This document shows, piece after piece, positions 32,088 through 44,290 of a stretch of 53,995 bases of DNA. The DNA is taken from the NCBI GenBank assembly GCA_022925895.1, contig JAKSYS010000421.1, positions 1 to 53,995 on the forward strand. Direction: 5' to 3'. The notes beneath the pieces are model-generated. The model made no database searches. It saw only the letters and a program-made list of their open reading frames with translations, and was not told the origin of the DNA. Origin of the DNA: Fragilaria crotonensis. Its lineage: Eukaryota > Bacillariophyta > Fragilariophyceae > Fragilariales > Fragilariaceae. The position numbers were made by a program, and so were the translations under genes. Position 1 is the first letter of the stretch, and every line of letters starts with the position of its first letter.

Positions 32088-35000
32088 TCACAGACAAGTG
32101 CCGCGTGTTTCTTGAACAATACCAACGGCAGATTCTTCGTCATGCAGTCGCTCGGGTTTTCTCACTCCGAATGTGTTCCACGGACAATTCCTTCGCTTGA
32201 ACCATGTCATTGACGAATCTTGCTCGAATGTCCACGTGTTTCGTCCTGGGTGTGATGGCAGTGTTCTTCGCCATAAAGATCGCCCCGGTATTATCCTCGC
32301 GTAGAATGCTCGGCATGATTGGACCTTTCCTTCGCCGTCGGATCCGTCAGGTCCGCCTCCCATAATCTCCGTGAGTAGAGACACAATGAATTTTACCTCA
32401 GTCGCCACGTTGCTCATAGCCACAAACTCTGCTTCCGTTGAGGACAGAGTGACACCAGTCTGTTTCTTAGACATCCAAGACACAAGACATCCTCCAACCG
32501 TGACCAAGTAACCAGAGATACTCTTCCGATCGTTTCTGTCACCGGCATAGTCCGAATCGACATAGGCAACCACTCTTAAATCATCGGGAGTCCTCATCTT
32601 GATTCCTTGAAGTGACGCAGTCTTAAGATATCCCACCAAATGACTCAGAGCGTTCCAATGTTCTTCGTTTGGGGCAGTAAGGTGTGAGGTCAGTTCTCTG
32701 CACGCATTAGCTATAGTAGGTTCCGTCTTGCCACATGCAAATAGAATTCGTCCGACAAATGACCGAAACATTTCCATATTGATGATTTCGTCTTCGGGCG
32801 TAGAGCGCAGGGTGGTGTCACAGATGCACTGGAGTCGACCGTTCCTTGACGTCACTTCCGATGTACTCTTCGTAGTCTCGAACAATGGCCTCAAGATAAT
32901 CCGTCATACCGGACAGAATATAGTCGCCATTTTTGTCCGTTCCGAACTCGTAATTAACACCAAGATGTCGCTTTAGCCTGCCTAAGTCCGAGATAGTGAC
33001 AGAGCCAGCGACCCCCTTCTTGATTGTCTTAACGGCTGACGGAGTGCCCGTTACGATGCAGTCGTCGCAGTAAACCACCACGAGAGCTTGAAGTTCGCCA
33101 TCTGTAAACAGCATAAACAAGCACGGATCAGTTTTACACTGTATTAACCCGAGTCCGATCAATATCTTAGCAAAAGTTTCCATCCAGAGTCTCGGACTCT
33201 GAACCAATCCGTACTGTGCGCTCCGTAGCTTGATAATAAAATCACGAAGGTCCTTTCCTTTACTTAGGAAGTATTCCAACAGCCCTTCAGGTAGCTCGAT
33301 AAAAATGTCTTGATCCATAAGAGCATTTAAGAAAGCAGCTTCAACATCAATCATGTCCGTTACCCAATAATCTTTCTTACGTCCGTTTGCCAGTGTGATG
33401 CATAATACAAGTCTGATGGTGGGATTCGACGCAAGTGGCGAGTAAGAGTCATTGAAATCTACGCCAGGTACCTGCTCGTAGCCCAGTATGACTGATCGTG
33501 ACTTCTTAGTCCCGTCCGTCTTCTCCTTAAATATCCAGCGAGTTCGCAGTGTCTTACGGCCTTGCGGTAGCATGCTTCGACGTAGGAATTCCCAGGCGTT
33601 ACGCTTCAGGAAATTCTCGAGTTCCGAATGCATCGACTTTATCCATAGAGGGTCGTTTTGCTTAACTAAATCCTTGTAGTTCTTTGGTACTCCCAACTGT
33701 GGATCCGATTGCAACGTCGCACTTAGTATCGTCTCGCATAGAACAGACATCGCAGCAACGTCCATGTCCGGCATAGCTGCTCTCGCCGTCTTCGATCTCG
33801 TATGCGCTGGCGAGAATGAGGCAGCCAAATTCCTCCGTGCAGGCACATCGACGAAAGCTGGCGCGTTTGGTATGACATCCTCCGCGACCGATCCAGGCGT
33901 AGCGGCAGGAATGTCCAGAAGATCATCAACATCACGAACGTCAGTATCTTCAACATAAGGAACAATCGCAGAAGCAGGCACAATGACCGAACTGTCCTCG
34001 AGAATCTTCAACTGTTCAAACAGAGGTAGGTCATCCGTAGCACTGATTCGTCCATGCCACTCCATCCACTGATGCACGTCACGAGACAAAATGGTCTGCT
34101 TAGTCGCAGGGTTATAAAACTTATAAGTGTCGCCAGAATGGTCATCCGAATATCCGACAAAGATGCACTTAAATGATTTCGGATCCAACTTAGCCTTGAG
34201 CTTCGACCGATTCGTGATGTACGCGACACGTCCGAAAGGTTGCAAATAGTCCAGAATACGGTTCTTCTTACCCTCCGCACCGTACCACAAAGTATACGGG
34301 TCATCGGACGCTCCCTTCTTAGGTAGTGAATTGCCCAGCTTGGTAACCGTGTTAATTGCCTCCGGCCACAACAATGCCTGGGTCTCCAAAGAAAGTTTCG
34401 CACAGTACATAGTAGCGAAAGCACGATTACGACATGTCACGAAGCTCCGTTCCACGACACCGTTCATCTGGGGAGTGTTAGGAGCAGTCATTTCAAGTAT
34501 GACATCATATTCCACACAAAGCTCCTGTACATAAGACTCATTTTCTCCAGCATTGTCGCAGCGCAAGAATTTGCAGGGCTTTCCAGCGGCTTTATTAGCC
34601 TTAAGTAATTTCGCCAACGGAATCTGAATTCCACTCTTCTTAGGAAGAAAACAGTCCCAACTGAATTTCGAAAAGTCGTCCACGATCCGAAGCCAGTACT
34701 TATTTTGATTCAGCGAGTCGGCGTATGGTCCCGAAATGTCCAAAAAGAGTCTTTCTCCGGGAACCTTCGCCTTCGTCAACGTAGACTTTGGAACTGCTTT
34801 GGCTCGTGCCTTAGCAAGTGCACACGATCCACATGGTTGAACCGAACCCGTCAAAATCCAATCGTGTTGCGCCGCCATAGCCTTCACAGTCCGAGTGTCA
34901 GGATGACCGAGCAGTCCGTGAGCAACATTGATATCAAGAGTCACAGGACTTGCAGTTAAACTATTTACTGTAAGGTGTTCCTCCGGCACCGTTGTCCTCG

Positions 35001-35676
35001 TACCTCAAAGTAACACAATTTGTCCGAGGCATTCATTTTGAATCGTACCGGTTCAGTAGACATTGGAGCATCCCAGACAAATTCGTCACGCGAGACCGAA
35101 GTGAGACTCCAATTCTTTTCGATGAGCTGGCGAAAACTGACAATATGTTTCGTAAACTCAGGCGCATAGTACACATCTGTGAAGTAAACCAACTTGCCGT
35201 CATTGTCCAACAGTGTCACCGTACCTTGTCCAAATGTCTCAATCATGTCACCGTTTCCGATTTCGATCTTGCGGTTTGATGGACGCATATCAGTCATATG
35301 ACTGTTGTCGTAACGCCCGAAGTGGCACCCGAATCCAGTAACCATTCCTCGATACCATTCGTACAGGAAGCATCCGCAGTTCCGACAAAATCCCTTGTCA
35401 CGGAGTAGCCGGCATAATGATCGATAGGGTGGTTAATGACCGTAATGGTCGTAGCTCGACAAATTTCGTACCAGAGTCCTCCGCGACAATGGTAGGAATT
35501 TCAAAATGGGGGATCGTGCCGTCGGACCTGACTCCAATGACTCCACATATTTCTCCAAAATCAAAAAACTCAGAATCGTCCCAATCGTTGGTCCTGTCGC
35601 CGTTCCTCGCCTCCTGACCGCCATTGTCGTCGCCGATCTCCGTAACGAAGCGAGCGACGCCCACAAACATAGCCAT
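32088..35676 (-). pseudogene. copia pol: protease, integrase, reverse transcriptase, RNase H
   Basis: The protease motif WLLDSGATS is at about 35345, followed after a shift by the usual block to 34965. The long frame 34989-32818 holds the pre-integrase HHCC (HGLLGH, CGSCALAKA), the integrase core with DISGPY, CDNAGEN and MNGVVERS, and RT with RWIFKEKTDGT, VDVEAAFLNA-like TDMIDVEAAFLNA, and the catalytic block VYCDDCIV. RNase H follows in 32894-32088 with VDSDYAGD and SSTEAEF, then shifts frame near 32320 before EDNTGAI. Stops or shifts at about 35400, 35330, 32820 and 32320 break the polyprotein, although the LTRs are almost identical. The RT active site has Cys where copia elements normally have Val. 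Confidence 0.88.
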
Positions 35677-36677
35677 ATCAGCTGTAGCTTCTTCACCCTT
35701 GACTTTATCCTTCTTGGGTTTAGGACACTTGTTAGAATAGTGCCCTTTTTCGCCGCAATTGTAGCACGTGACGTGAGACTTGTCAGCGGTGCCTTTGCCC
35801 TTTCCGGATGCGCCATTCCTTCGGTTGCCTTCGAGGTGCAGTCAGCCGCTTTGTGGCCAATCTTGCCACAATTCCTGCAGGTTCCTTTGAACTTCTTGAA
35901 TGGATGTTTGTTCGCATTCGCCAACAAAGCAGACTCCGAAGTGGACTTGCCCTTCACCTTCACCAAAGACTTATACTGGAGAACAATCTCCTTTCTGAGC
36001 TTGGTAAGCGAAGTCTCTGCAAGTTCGCCGCGAAACTTCACCACCACCGGATCGTATCCCGAAGACATCGCGTTCATGATGTGGGCTTTCATTTGTAGTT
36101 CGTCCTTCTCATACTTCGTGTTGATCCTGCCAATGCGCATGTTTAGATGATCCAAGTCGTTAAACCACAACTCGGGGTCACGCTTGACTTCCACCAACTT
36201 GCATGCGCTGAAAGCCTCCGCGAGATCTGGATAGTTCTCTTCCGCGTCCGTAGAGCAATACTTCTCCTGCAAGATCGTCCAAGCCATGAAAGGATCGCCG
36301 GCGCTGCGCTCAATCAAAGCGTAGGCTTTATCCGAGCAGCTAGCAACAAGGTAAGTCCAAGCGGCCGCACGTGCGCTGTACTTCCTGTTCTCCGCAGTCG
36401 TAGGCGTACGAGTCGTCGAAGCAGCACGAAGAGGTGCTCCGGTCGCATCCACGTCACCGCCAGTCAACAGCGCGCCCAGCACGACGACTTCGCCGTTCTC
36501 GAACTCTTCAGCAGTCAACCCAGTGGCCGTAGGTGCCTTGGTGAGAGCGAGGAGGAAGCCCTTCGAACCGGCGAGAGCGATCGTCTTCCCTTCCCAGGAC
36601 CTGAACTTCGTCTCATCGCCGTCGAAGGCGAATGCCCTGATCGTAGACCCGAACGTAGCTTCCTTCTGCTCTTCCAT
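35433..36677 (-). pseudogene. copia gag with zinc knuckle, frame broken before pol
   Basis: The ATG at 36677 opens a 414-codon frame. It has a copia-type capsid region (FRSWEGKTIALAGSKGFLLA near the start; AWTILQEKYCSTDAEENY; LVEVKRDPELWFNDL) and a first zinc knuckle CRNCGKIGHKAADC at about residue 265. Directly after it the meaningful reading moves to another frame, which gives a second knuckle, CYNCGEKGHYSNKC (about 35725-35770), and then pol. The rest of the 414-codon frame, downstream of the first knuckle, is therefore probably out of frame. The shift is either a one-base loss or a programmed shift. Gag would form the virus-like particle. Confidence 0.8.
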
Positions 36678-36707
36678 CGTTACAATCTAACTGATCGTTT
36701 TAAAACG

Positions 36708-37265
36708 TGTTAAACAATTCAACAATACCGTAGACTCTTAATCCAGTAGTTCTCCTAGACACTACTAAATACCGTTTTCGAATATTGTGAGATCTAGAAT
36801 TACATTTTCTAGATCGATTCCAATCTTGTTCTTGGACTCCAAAAGCTCCCAAGATTGAACACACATCCCATCCAACAAAACAACACAAACACAAGATTGC
36901 TTTCCTTAAGTCCGAGTTGGAACAAGACCAACTCCAAGACCGAAAGCAAACCAAGTTCATCAACCCAGTCTCCAAATCCCAAGAGACATATGCCTAATAA
37001 GGCTTTCATACAGTTCCAGCCTTCAAGGCATATCTCCTTATGTCAGGTCTTGGTCTTGTACTTCTTTGAACCTTTGCCCACAATCGTCCAACCAAGATCC
37101 TCCTCTTGATAGACATTGCTGGACGTCGATCCGCACGAACAATTAGTTTCACTACAGTCGTACTTTGGTACAGTCGTACTGTCGAGCTCGATATCGTTGT
37201 CGCGTCGTACGGTCGTACCGTCGATTCCACCAACAGTACCAACGGTAGCACAGTATGATCTGACA
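36708..37265 (-). repeat. 5' LTR of the copia element
   Basis: This is the upstream LTR for the minus-strand genes; it carries the promoter and ends just before the gag leader at 36707-36678. It is bounded outside by AATCAT at 37266-37271. Boundaries come from the point where the two LTR copies diverge on both sides. Confidence 0.97.
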
Positions 37266-37271
37266 AATCAT

Positions 37272-37781
37272 GACATCACAGAACTGATGAATTCAGGGAC
37301 TTGCGGAAATCCTTCATACTGGGGTTAGGGATAACCGTTTTCACCGTTAAATTTATTTCAACTCATCATACACAACGTTTACTTAAAAAAACGTTTCGCG
37401 AGCGCTGCAGATACAGTCTCACCGCTTCTTCGAATGGAAAAGTTCCTTGAAATAACCAATCTTGTTCGAACATCATTTTTCGATACCTCAACTGACTGCA
37501 TCATCATTTCAATCACTTGACACCTAACGCTTGTATATGCATGATAGCTTGTAGCAACAAGGAAGGGATGTGCTTCCTTGTTGAAATTCACTGGCAGGAG
37601 CTCATCATGGCGGATTAGCGGAAGTAGTGCTCTAGATGATAAAGGAGCGACCACTGCTGACAGATCTCAATACTATGTCTCCTCGATGACATCAAATATA
37701 CGTTGAAGCATTCTATGTCTACTTGACAAAGACCGTCAACAAGAGGATCGTACTGATGGCACTGTACTTCGTAATCTTTTT
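37272..37781. other. Flank between copia and the GT61-like gene
   Basis: The first bases after the target duplication do not read as the continuation of LINE-A RT. A minus frame at 37654-37379 (91 codons) contains PVNFNKEAHPFLVATSYHAY and could be a small gene or exon downstream of the glycosyltransferase, but no family was recognised. Confidence 0.35.
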
Positions 37782-39517
37782 CTACAAAATTTGTTCAGAG
37801 ATAATGTCCAACTCATGAGCCACCAGCTTGACAAGGATGTCAATGTCAGTGACCGTGTTCATGGTCCTCGCAGGCAGCCAGTGACTGCGTACCCACGCCA
37901 TGTTATTGAAGAGGTCCCAATCCAGCATTGCTGGACCACCAGTTACGCTATTATCTTCCCTGCCACCGTCTTCCACAAAGTCCAGCACAACAGACGAGCC
38001 ATGTGGTAGGTTACGGCTCCGCCGCCACATGCTGTGACATAGATGGCGCTCTCGGACGCAATTCGGACCTGTTCTTGGAGAGACTTGTTGGCAAAATCGA
38101 CCTTCTGTACAATTACTTTTGAACCAAATGCGTCGCGTATCGCAAGAATTTGAGGACCGAAATCGTAACTGCGAGTGATAGTTCGGGAAGTACTGGCAGC
38201 AATTGTGATTGTATAGGGTTCAACACTCGCCAATTTCTTGACATCCAGTCCAATGTTGGTAACCATGAAATTTCGAAATTCATACAACATGGAACTCCGT
38301 CCATGGTTGTGCAAGGACTCATAGTCCTCTCGTGACCAACCGTGCAGTTTATAACCAAGATCCGTTAGCATTCCCAATCCTGCCGCTCCCTGCGATGCAC
38401 AGACTAGTTTCGAATGGTTGTGTTTGGTTTTAAAGATAAAATCTTGATTGGTTGAAGAATTGGCAGCCATCAATCCGAATAGCGGTAGGAACTTGCTGTA
38501 CATGCGTCTACACACTGCCTTCTTGGCTGCGTTCATGTCACACGTCGCCCACATGCCTGGTCCTGGCAAGACATAACGCATGAGTAATGGTTGAAATCCA
38601 TCGTCGTGGTAAAGACTTAGGGTACGTAGAAGAGTGAATATCGGCAAGAAGTCGTCCCAAACGAGGTGACCTGCGTGAAACAGCAAAGTTAGTTCGTATT
38701 GAAGCATGTACAGAAGGTGGCTTCTGGCTGACATTATAATTAGGTGCCAAAGCGAAACCAACCACACGCATTTTCACAAAATCATACCTGGGTTCTGAGC
38801 AAAGAAGGAATGATAGGGCACCCAGACCACGTCGTCGTCCAGTGCATAATAATCGTCCTCCAAGGCACCTCGAACAACTTTGGGAAACCAACGAAGCCGC
38901 GGAACACCACTTGACCAAGTCCATTTGGTATTGATTCCACCTATAGCAACACCGACATCTTCGTCCATGTCACTGGACGAAAATGCAAAGTTATTCTTTC
39001 CGATCGCTTGTTGCAATTGAGCATCTTCATTCGATTGATAAATGACGAATTCCTTCTCTACAGTATCAAAACAAAAATGCCGAAATTTACAGGATCGATG
39101 AATCCATGCATTCTCTCGAAAGTTTTCGCCCACGCATTGTATTGAGGAGTGTATCGAATTCGTGGCAGAGGCACGACGATGGTATATAGGATAGCCATTG
39201 AATGTCCCGTCGGGTTCACCTTGATTTCGTCTCTTTCTCACTCTAATTTCTTTCCGAGTGCTGCTTACATTCGTCCCAGGAGTGCTTCTTCTTTGTGGGA
39301 ACAATACAGTCGTTGCCGACAATCTTGCTGTAGCGATTGTAACCTCATCACTGGCTGGAACCCATGTCGATGACTGTAAACTCCCATGGAAGGATATCGG
39401 AACCAACAACACCTGAACCACGATAAGTACTGCAAGTATACATGCGAGAGTCTGAGGCGAGGAGGGATGGCACGAGCTCCGCCGTTGTGGCGCAGCTACC
39501 GTCGACGACATTGTCAT
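37782..39517 (-). CDS. Glycosyltransferase family 61-like type II membrane protein
   Basis: The ATG at 39517 is preferred; the frame upstream has only GTG. Residues about 24-44 are one membrane helix (LACILAVLIVVQVLLVPISF) near the N-terminus, the Golgi type II layout. The lumenal part has SIQCVGENF and WIHRSCKFRHFCFD, followed by a catalytic C-terminal region with KVDFANKSLQEQVRIASES and ACGGGAV, then LPHGSSVVLDFVEDGG. These fit the DUF563/GT61 pattern of transferases that add sugars such as xylose or arabinose to glycans. One 60-base intron (38787-38728, GT...AG) joins the two halves in phase. A one-base shift at about 38008-38016 interrupts the strongly conserved region between ACGGGAV and LPHG. 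The downstream frame is clearly homologous, so this is either sequence error or a recent loss. Donor sugar and acceptor are unknown. Confidence 0.75.
38728..38787 (-). other. Intron of the GT61-like gene
   Basis: On the minus strand exon 1 ends CCCAG at 38788, the intron starts GTATGATTTT and ends TAATGTCAG at 38728, and exon 2 starts CCAGAAGCCACC. Joining gives an uninterrupted Asn-Pro-Ala-Arg-Ser reading, while reading through meets TGA within 12 bases. The length of 60 bases is short but usable for this type of genome. Confidence 0.8.
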
Positions 39518-42500
39518 TGCCACATGAAGTAATTACGGTAGGTACATTCGCACATCATCGTAGTATCCGCTCTCTACGAGAGGAATAAATGTTGTATGAC
39601 TGCTCGTCACGCAGGTCACTGGTCACTGGTCATGGGTCAAGGGATGATAGGGTTCGGGTTAACGGAACCTGTCGACGCGCATGTCGGCATAAGGTTCGGG
39701 TTAAGAACCAGGACGTAACCGTTACGGGGTACGCCCCAGTAGGTAAGTGTCTAGTACGACACTGACTACTGCTTAGTGTGTCTATAAACGGTACAAGCAT
39801 AAGCATAGTACTTGGACGAATTAAATAACGAAGAGTACCTGGACGATTTGAGAAACGAGTGATTGCACAATATTCATTCACTAAGATCGACAATTGCACC
39901 AACTACAGAGTTGAACTATGCCCCAAAATATATTGGGTTACCGTAGCCTGTTTGTTTTGAAGAGGTCGTGTTCAAAAGATAACTTGACTTAAAATGTTGG
40001 ATATTTTTTTACGCATCGGAATTTTTGCTTCGTTATTTAATTGTACTTTTTTTGTATCGTGTGAACAAAAGGAAGGAAAGACTGTAGAGCTTCTTCGGCC
40101 CTGTCATTACTTGTTCGCAGGCCGAAAATGCTATGTACTGTCAAAGGCGTTGTCTAATATCTGAGTTTTTCACTTCGAGCGGCAACCGCTAAGTCGACAT
40201 GGTCAAAGTCTTTTTTGAACATTGAAGAACGTTGCATGACTCGTTTTCTTCATCCTACGACACTTTCCATACAAAAAAGCTCATGCTACTAATTTTATCG
40301 CATTATTTGCTGCAAAAAACCAGAGTTTAATTTCGAACTTGAAGTAATTAATTGTGTCCAGATAAACAGCAATTCGAACTTGTTCCATCGTGAATGGATC
40401 ACATCCAAGATAGCAGATTCGTAGCAAATACACTTGCGATGAATTTGCATCTGTACCAAAAACATCATACCAACTTGAGATTGTTACAAGGGACTCAATT
40501 TGCCGCATTAGTGACTGAACTGTCCAGGTACTATGTTTAAAAAAAATCTCAAAAAATAAATTTAGATTGATCACAACTTCATCAATATAGGTCGTATCCT
40601 CCCTTTGTGTAGCTGAAAAGAAAGCAGGTTATTAGATCTATCATTTGGTACCGTTAGAAGTTGGTCATGAAGTGTGCAAATTTTGCGAATAATTTTTGCG
40701 GTCCAGCTACTATGCTTATGCTTGTACAGCAATACAATGCTGTCTACCGCTACAGACAACGATACGTATACTATCTGTCGGTCTATCGCTACATAAATGT
40801 GCGAGGGACTGACTAGTAATAATATTGCTTTGGTCATAGTGGGCACTGTCTAATAGTTTATCGTTATGTACGGTAACGATAGACTCAGACGTGCACGGAC
40901 TATGGCCGGGCAGAGGAAGTGATGTGCAAAAAGTACTGCTGTACTGATTGCCGTGTTGTGTGCTGTCGTAATAGTGAGTACCGTCGTACTGACTACTGAT
41001 ATATGTACAGTATGGTGAGGTTGACAATTTGATGACCGGCAGTAAAAATTCGTCATGGTCAATTTCATTCATGATGTGCAATATTCACAGTATGTGCAGA
41101 AAAAGGGTAAGTGGCACTAAAATGAGTAATTTCGACAATTGTGAGAAGAGTGAGGAGGGGCAACAGATGAGAGGTCTGAATGAAGGGGAGTGTTCCTGGG
41201 AACAATGAGGAACACTCCTCGTTTCTCGGAGACGTCGTTTCGTGCCGCGGTGTGGTCGTCGGTACACGAGGCGTTGAGTCTCGTTTGAAAATGAGTGTTC
41301 AATCTCATGGGATGAGATGAACATGAAATTCAAACGACGAGAGATTTGATTCCAGTCGTGCAGTGTCGCACTGGTTACTGGAGCACGGATGCAATGTTTT
41401 ACTGTGCACACGGGCGACAGTTAGGGATCGGGATAGATGTAAAAATATATAGGGCGATACTGGAAGTCTGTCAAGGGTCTCGTGGCATCTCGTTATGCAT
41501 ATACTGATGTATGTCTACAGATACGTATATACATAAAATACAATACTCCAGTACATCACAGACAATAACGAGTATCATACTCCAGTACTAGAGTTGTAGT
41601 TGAGTTCCAGTACTCCAATGCAGACCGGTACTGTTGTGTCGTAAAATAATGTTATGGCTGGAGAGAATGTTGTTTAATTGCCTCTTTGCAAAGCCACCTG
41701 TGCCCTTTGCTTCAGTATACCTCGAGCCTTTGACTTTGAATCTTTCACAAGAAGGTTGTTGGAAAGATATTCTCTGGTTTACGGTAGGGGGTGAAAATTG
41801 AAGGTCTTGAGGGCCTTGGATCTGACAGTCATCAGGGGTTGCTTCTGCAGAATTGATTGGCAGCATAATAGTGGTGTAATTGAGCCAAGTGCTCCTTTTG
41901 GACCTCACCAAGCCTGCTGTACTGTAAAGTCAAGTCTTGGTCACCATTGTATAGCTAGACAACCTCAGACGTCGATAAGGTACTGCCCCTGTTGTCAGTG
42001 GGGGGTAATATTGGAGGGATACACATTTCAAGAGGAATCATGCCGGTCGGATGACAAAGTGTATTGTACACCCTCCACCCTCCAGCACAATGTCAGATGT
42101 AACGCGGGCTGCGAATTGCGCTCAATCAACAATCAACTATCACATGTGTTAGATGAGTTGCACGGCGCAGCAGCCAGTAGCCAGTACAAATAATAGTACC
42201 ACTGGCCACTGACTACCGGTGACGAAATAAATGCAGTAGAATGCTGTACTCCCGTACTAGGAACTGTGAATCCATTTGGAAATGTGACTACGTACAACGT
42301 CACACATGTACGGATATCAGAGCACAAGATCCGATTAACTGGCACTTTAATTTCGTAATCGTGACATCATAGGAATCCTGGAAATCTGGGGTGTAATTTT
42401 TGCAAACCGAATTTCCGCACATACATGTGTGTTACTTTAACCGTTTGCCAAAATCGACGCCAGCCCGGTTGCCACATATTAGTTTGAAAAGTTCAAACTG

Positions 42501-42891
42501 CTCATTGTGTCTGCTAGTACTACATTTAAATGCTCATTTTTTGCACCAATTCATTACTGTTGCGGCTTTTGCTGCTGCTTTTGCTGCTGCTCAATACGTC
42601 GGCGTTGTTCCTTATTGTTGTTATTGCATCATTGTTGTTGCGAAGGACTAGCTGACAATCATCTTTGACGAACCGCCGAACCGACACCAGTTGTGACGCT
42701 GCGATAGCCACTACCTGTCATACATCAGGAGTGGTGGTTGCGCTCGCAATTTTGGTTCGGTGGTGGAGTTTGCGCTCGCAACAAGGAACCGCCAAACCCA
42801 CATTAGTTGCGACGTGGCTATCGTGGTTTTGGTTTGGAATAGAGACCGATTGTGACGTGTAACAATACTGCTAGGTACTATTTTCCGCATC
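39518..42891. other. Gene-poor region of 3.4 kb
   Basis: No reading frame here has recognisable features; the longest is 131 codons (41798-42193). The stretches 40700-41100 and 41500-41650 are rich in GTAC and CAGTAC, and the block ACTCCAGTAC recurs at 41545-41590. A short imperfect hairpin lies at 41185-41220. AT-rich parts occur near 40000-40060 and 40550. It includes the upstream region of the GT61-like gene. Confidence 0.5.
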
Positions 42892-44290
42892 ATGTTTCCA
42901 AATCCGAGTAATGACATTGCTCGTATCGCTCTAAAGAGGAGGACGTCCTCGTCTCGCACAGCGGTTCTACTCATGGGTGACTCCCCAAGACTTTTTCCCG
43001 CGTCATCATTTACGGAGAACAACAAGCTGTGCCCGAATGTTGACGAATCTGTTCGGGAGGGGGTATCGAATGGGAATACCGGGAAGGCAGTGAAGACCGC
43101 AAATGGCGTTGGGAACAACGGCGGCATCGCTGATGCTGCCGCCGCAAAAACAAGCAAGGCTCTCGATAACAATGTTCTTGTTCTGAAAAACAAGAAGTGC
43201 CCTGACATCTATATCGCGAAACGTCGTGCAAAACGTCGTGCGAGCAAGAAGACGAGCACGGCCACCCGGAAAGCAACTGATCACAAAGAACAGGAGTGCA
43301 CCCAGAAAAGGAAGAGCCATTGTATTGATGGCGTCGGGCAACACCTTCCCCATCGCTCACCCAGGGAGTGTCTACCGTCACAGGAAGAAATGCTGTCTTC
43401 AAGGTGGCGCGCTCCGTGGCCCAAAGATACCGGTGGAGGCGCGAGGCAAAATAATCACATTCATGATCATTTCATAATTGCTCATCCTCATACTTGCAAG
43501 GACGTGAACAATCAGAACAATCAGAACAGTCATCGCACATTGCACACCGCCATTGCCATGAACGAACCCGAATTCCATCGCAGACTCGAAGCAGTTGATA
43601 CCAATGCCAATGTGAATGACTCATCTTCAGCTCCAGCTGCTAAAAAGGCAAAAGGCGCCGCGCGCATTTTGACCTTTAGCGTATCTCATTCTCCAGTTCA
43701 AGTGCAAGTTCTCTCCACGCAGACGCTTTACGATTTAGTTGATGTTATCTGTCGAGAAACGACGATTGGAAGAAACGAATCAGCCGATGCTCACATGTGG
43801 AACATTCGTCTCCTGCCGGGAAGGAGAGTCTACGAATCTGGAGATTTTCCTTGTCAATCGGAACGTCGTGCCAACAGGACAATGCTTTCTGATTTGGCTT
43901 TGGTGCCGAAGACGACCACCATGATTTTTAATTATGACTATGGAGACGATTTGGAGTACAAAATTACTTGCGAAGAAACAAATGGCAATACTGGTGATAC
44001 CGATCCTGTCGGTGTGGATGAGTCCTTGTTTCCTCGTCGCAAACCAACGGTTGCGCCGAATGGATACATTCTATACGATGCGCAGGATGTCGATCTCAAT
44101 GCCCTTTTCCCAACCTTCAATGGATGGGCATTTCAAGACCAAGACGCTCCTCCGGTTGAGTTGAATCTCTTCCAGGCGGGTGGAAAACAGAACCATGGTT
44201 ACGTCCAGAAAGATAAGGATGGGCTCATTCACATGATTTTTCTGCCATGTCAGGCCGGTGATGATTTGTCGGTCTATCTTCATTGCTTCG
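42892..44290 (+). CDS. pRiA4b ORF3-like domain protein, fused in frame to LINE sequence
   Basis: One frame stays open from ATG 42892 to 44619. The recognisable gene may start at ATG 43558, whose product begins MNEPEFHRRLEAV. The domain shows ILTFSVSHSPVQVQVLS, HMWNIRLLPGRRVYES, LSDLALVPKTTTMIFNYD and YDYGDDLEYKITCEE, the typical order and ending of pRiA4b ORF3-like domains. Further on, NGYILYDAQDVDLNALFP is unknown. The upstream part (42892-43557) is rich in basic residues and may be a leader or chance. The domain's role in any organism is unclear; it is found in plasmid and mobile-element proteins. Between about 44230 and 44310 the frame passes into LINE-D without a stop, so the native C-terminus is replaced. 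Confidence 0.6.

Larger units (their letters stand above)
31488..37265 (-). mobile_element. Complete Ty1/copia LTR retrotransposon inserted in LINE-A
   Basis: Two 558-base LTRs differing at one base flank minus-strand gag and pol with integrase before reverse transcriptase, the copia order. The 6-base sequence AATCAT occurs directly outside both ends (31482-31487 and 37266-37271) and is read as the target duplication; 5 bases is usual for copia. A purine-rich stretch (CGGAGGA on the minus strand) precedes the 3' LTR and may be the polypurine tract. No TGG-type primer site follows the 5' LTR. The near-identity of the LTRs marks a recent insertion. Confidence 0.95.

Noticed and set aside
41185-41220. 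Short inverted repeat GGGAGTGTTCC / GGAACACTCC
   Set aside because: Eleven of twelve bases pair, but it has no link to a gene or element and can occur by chance.
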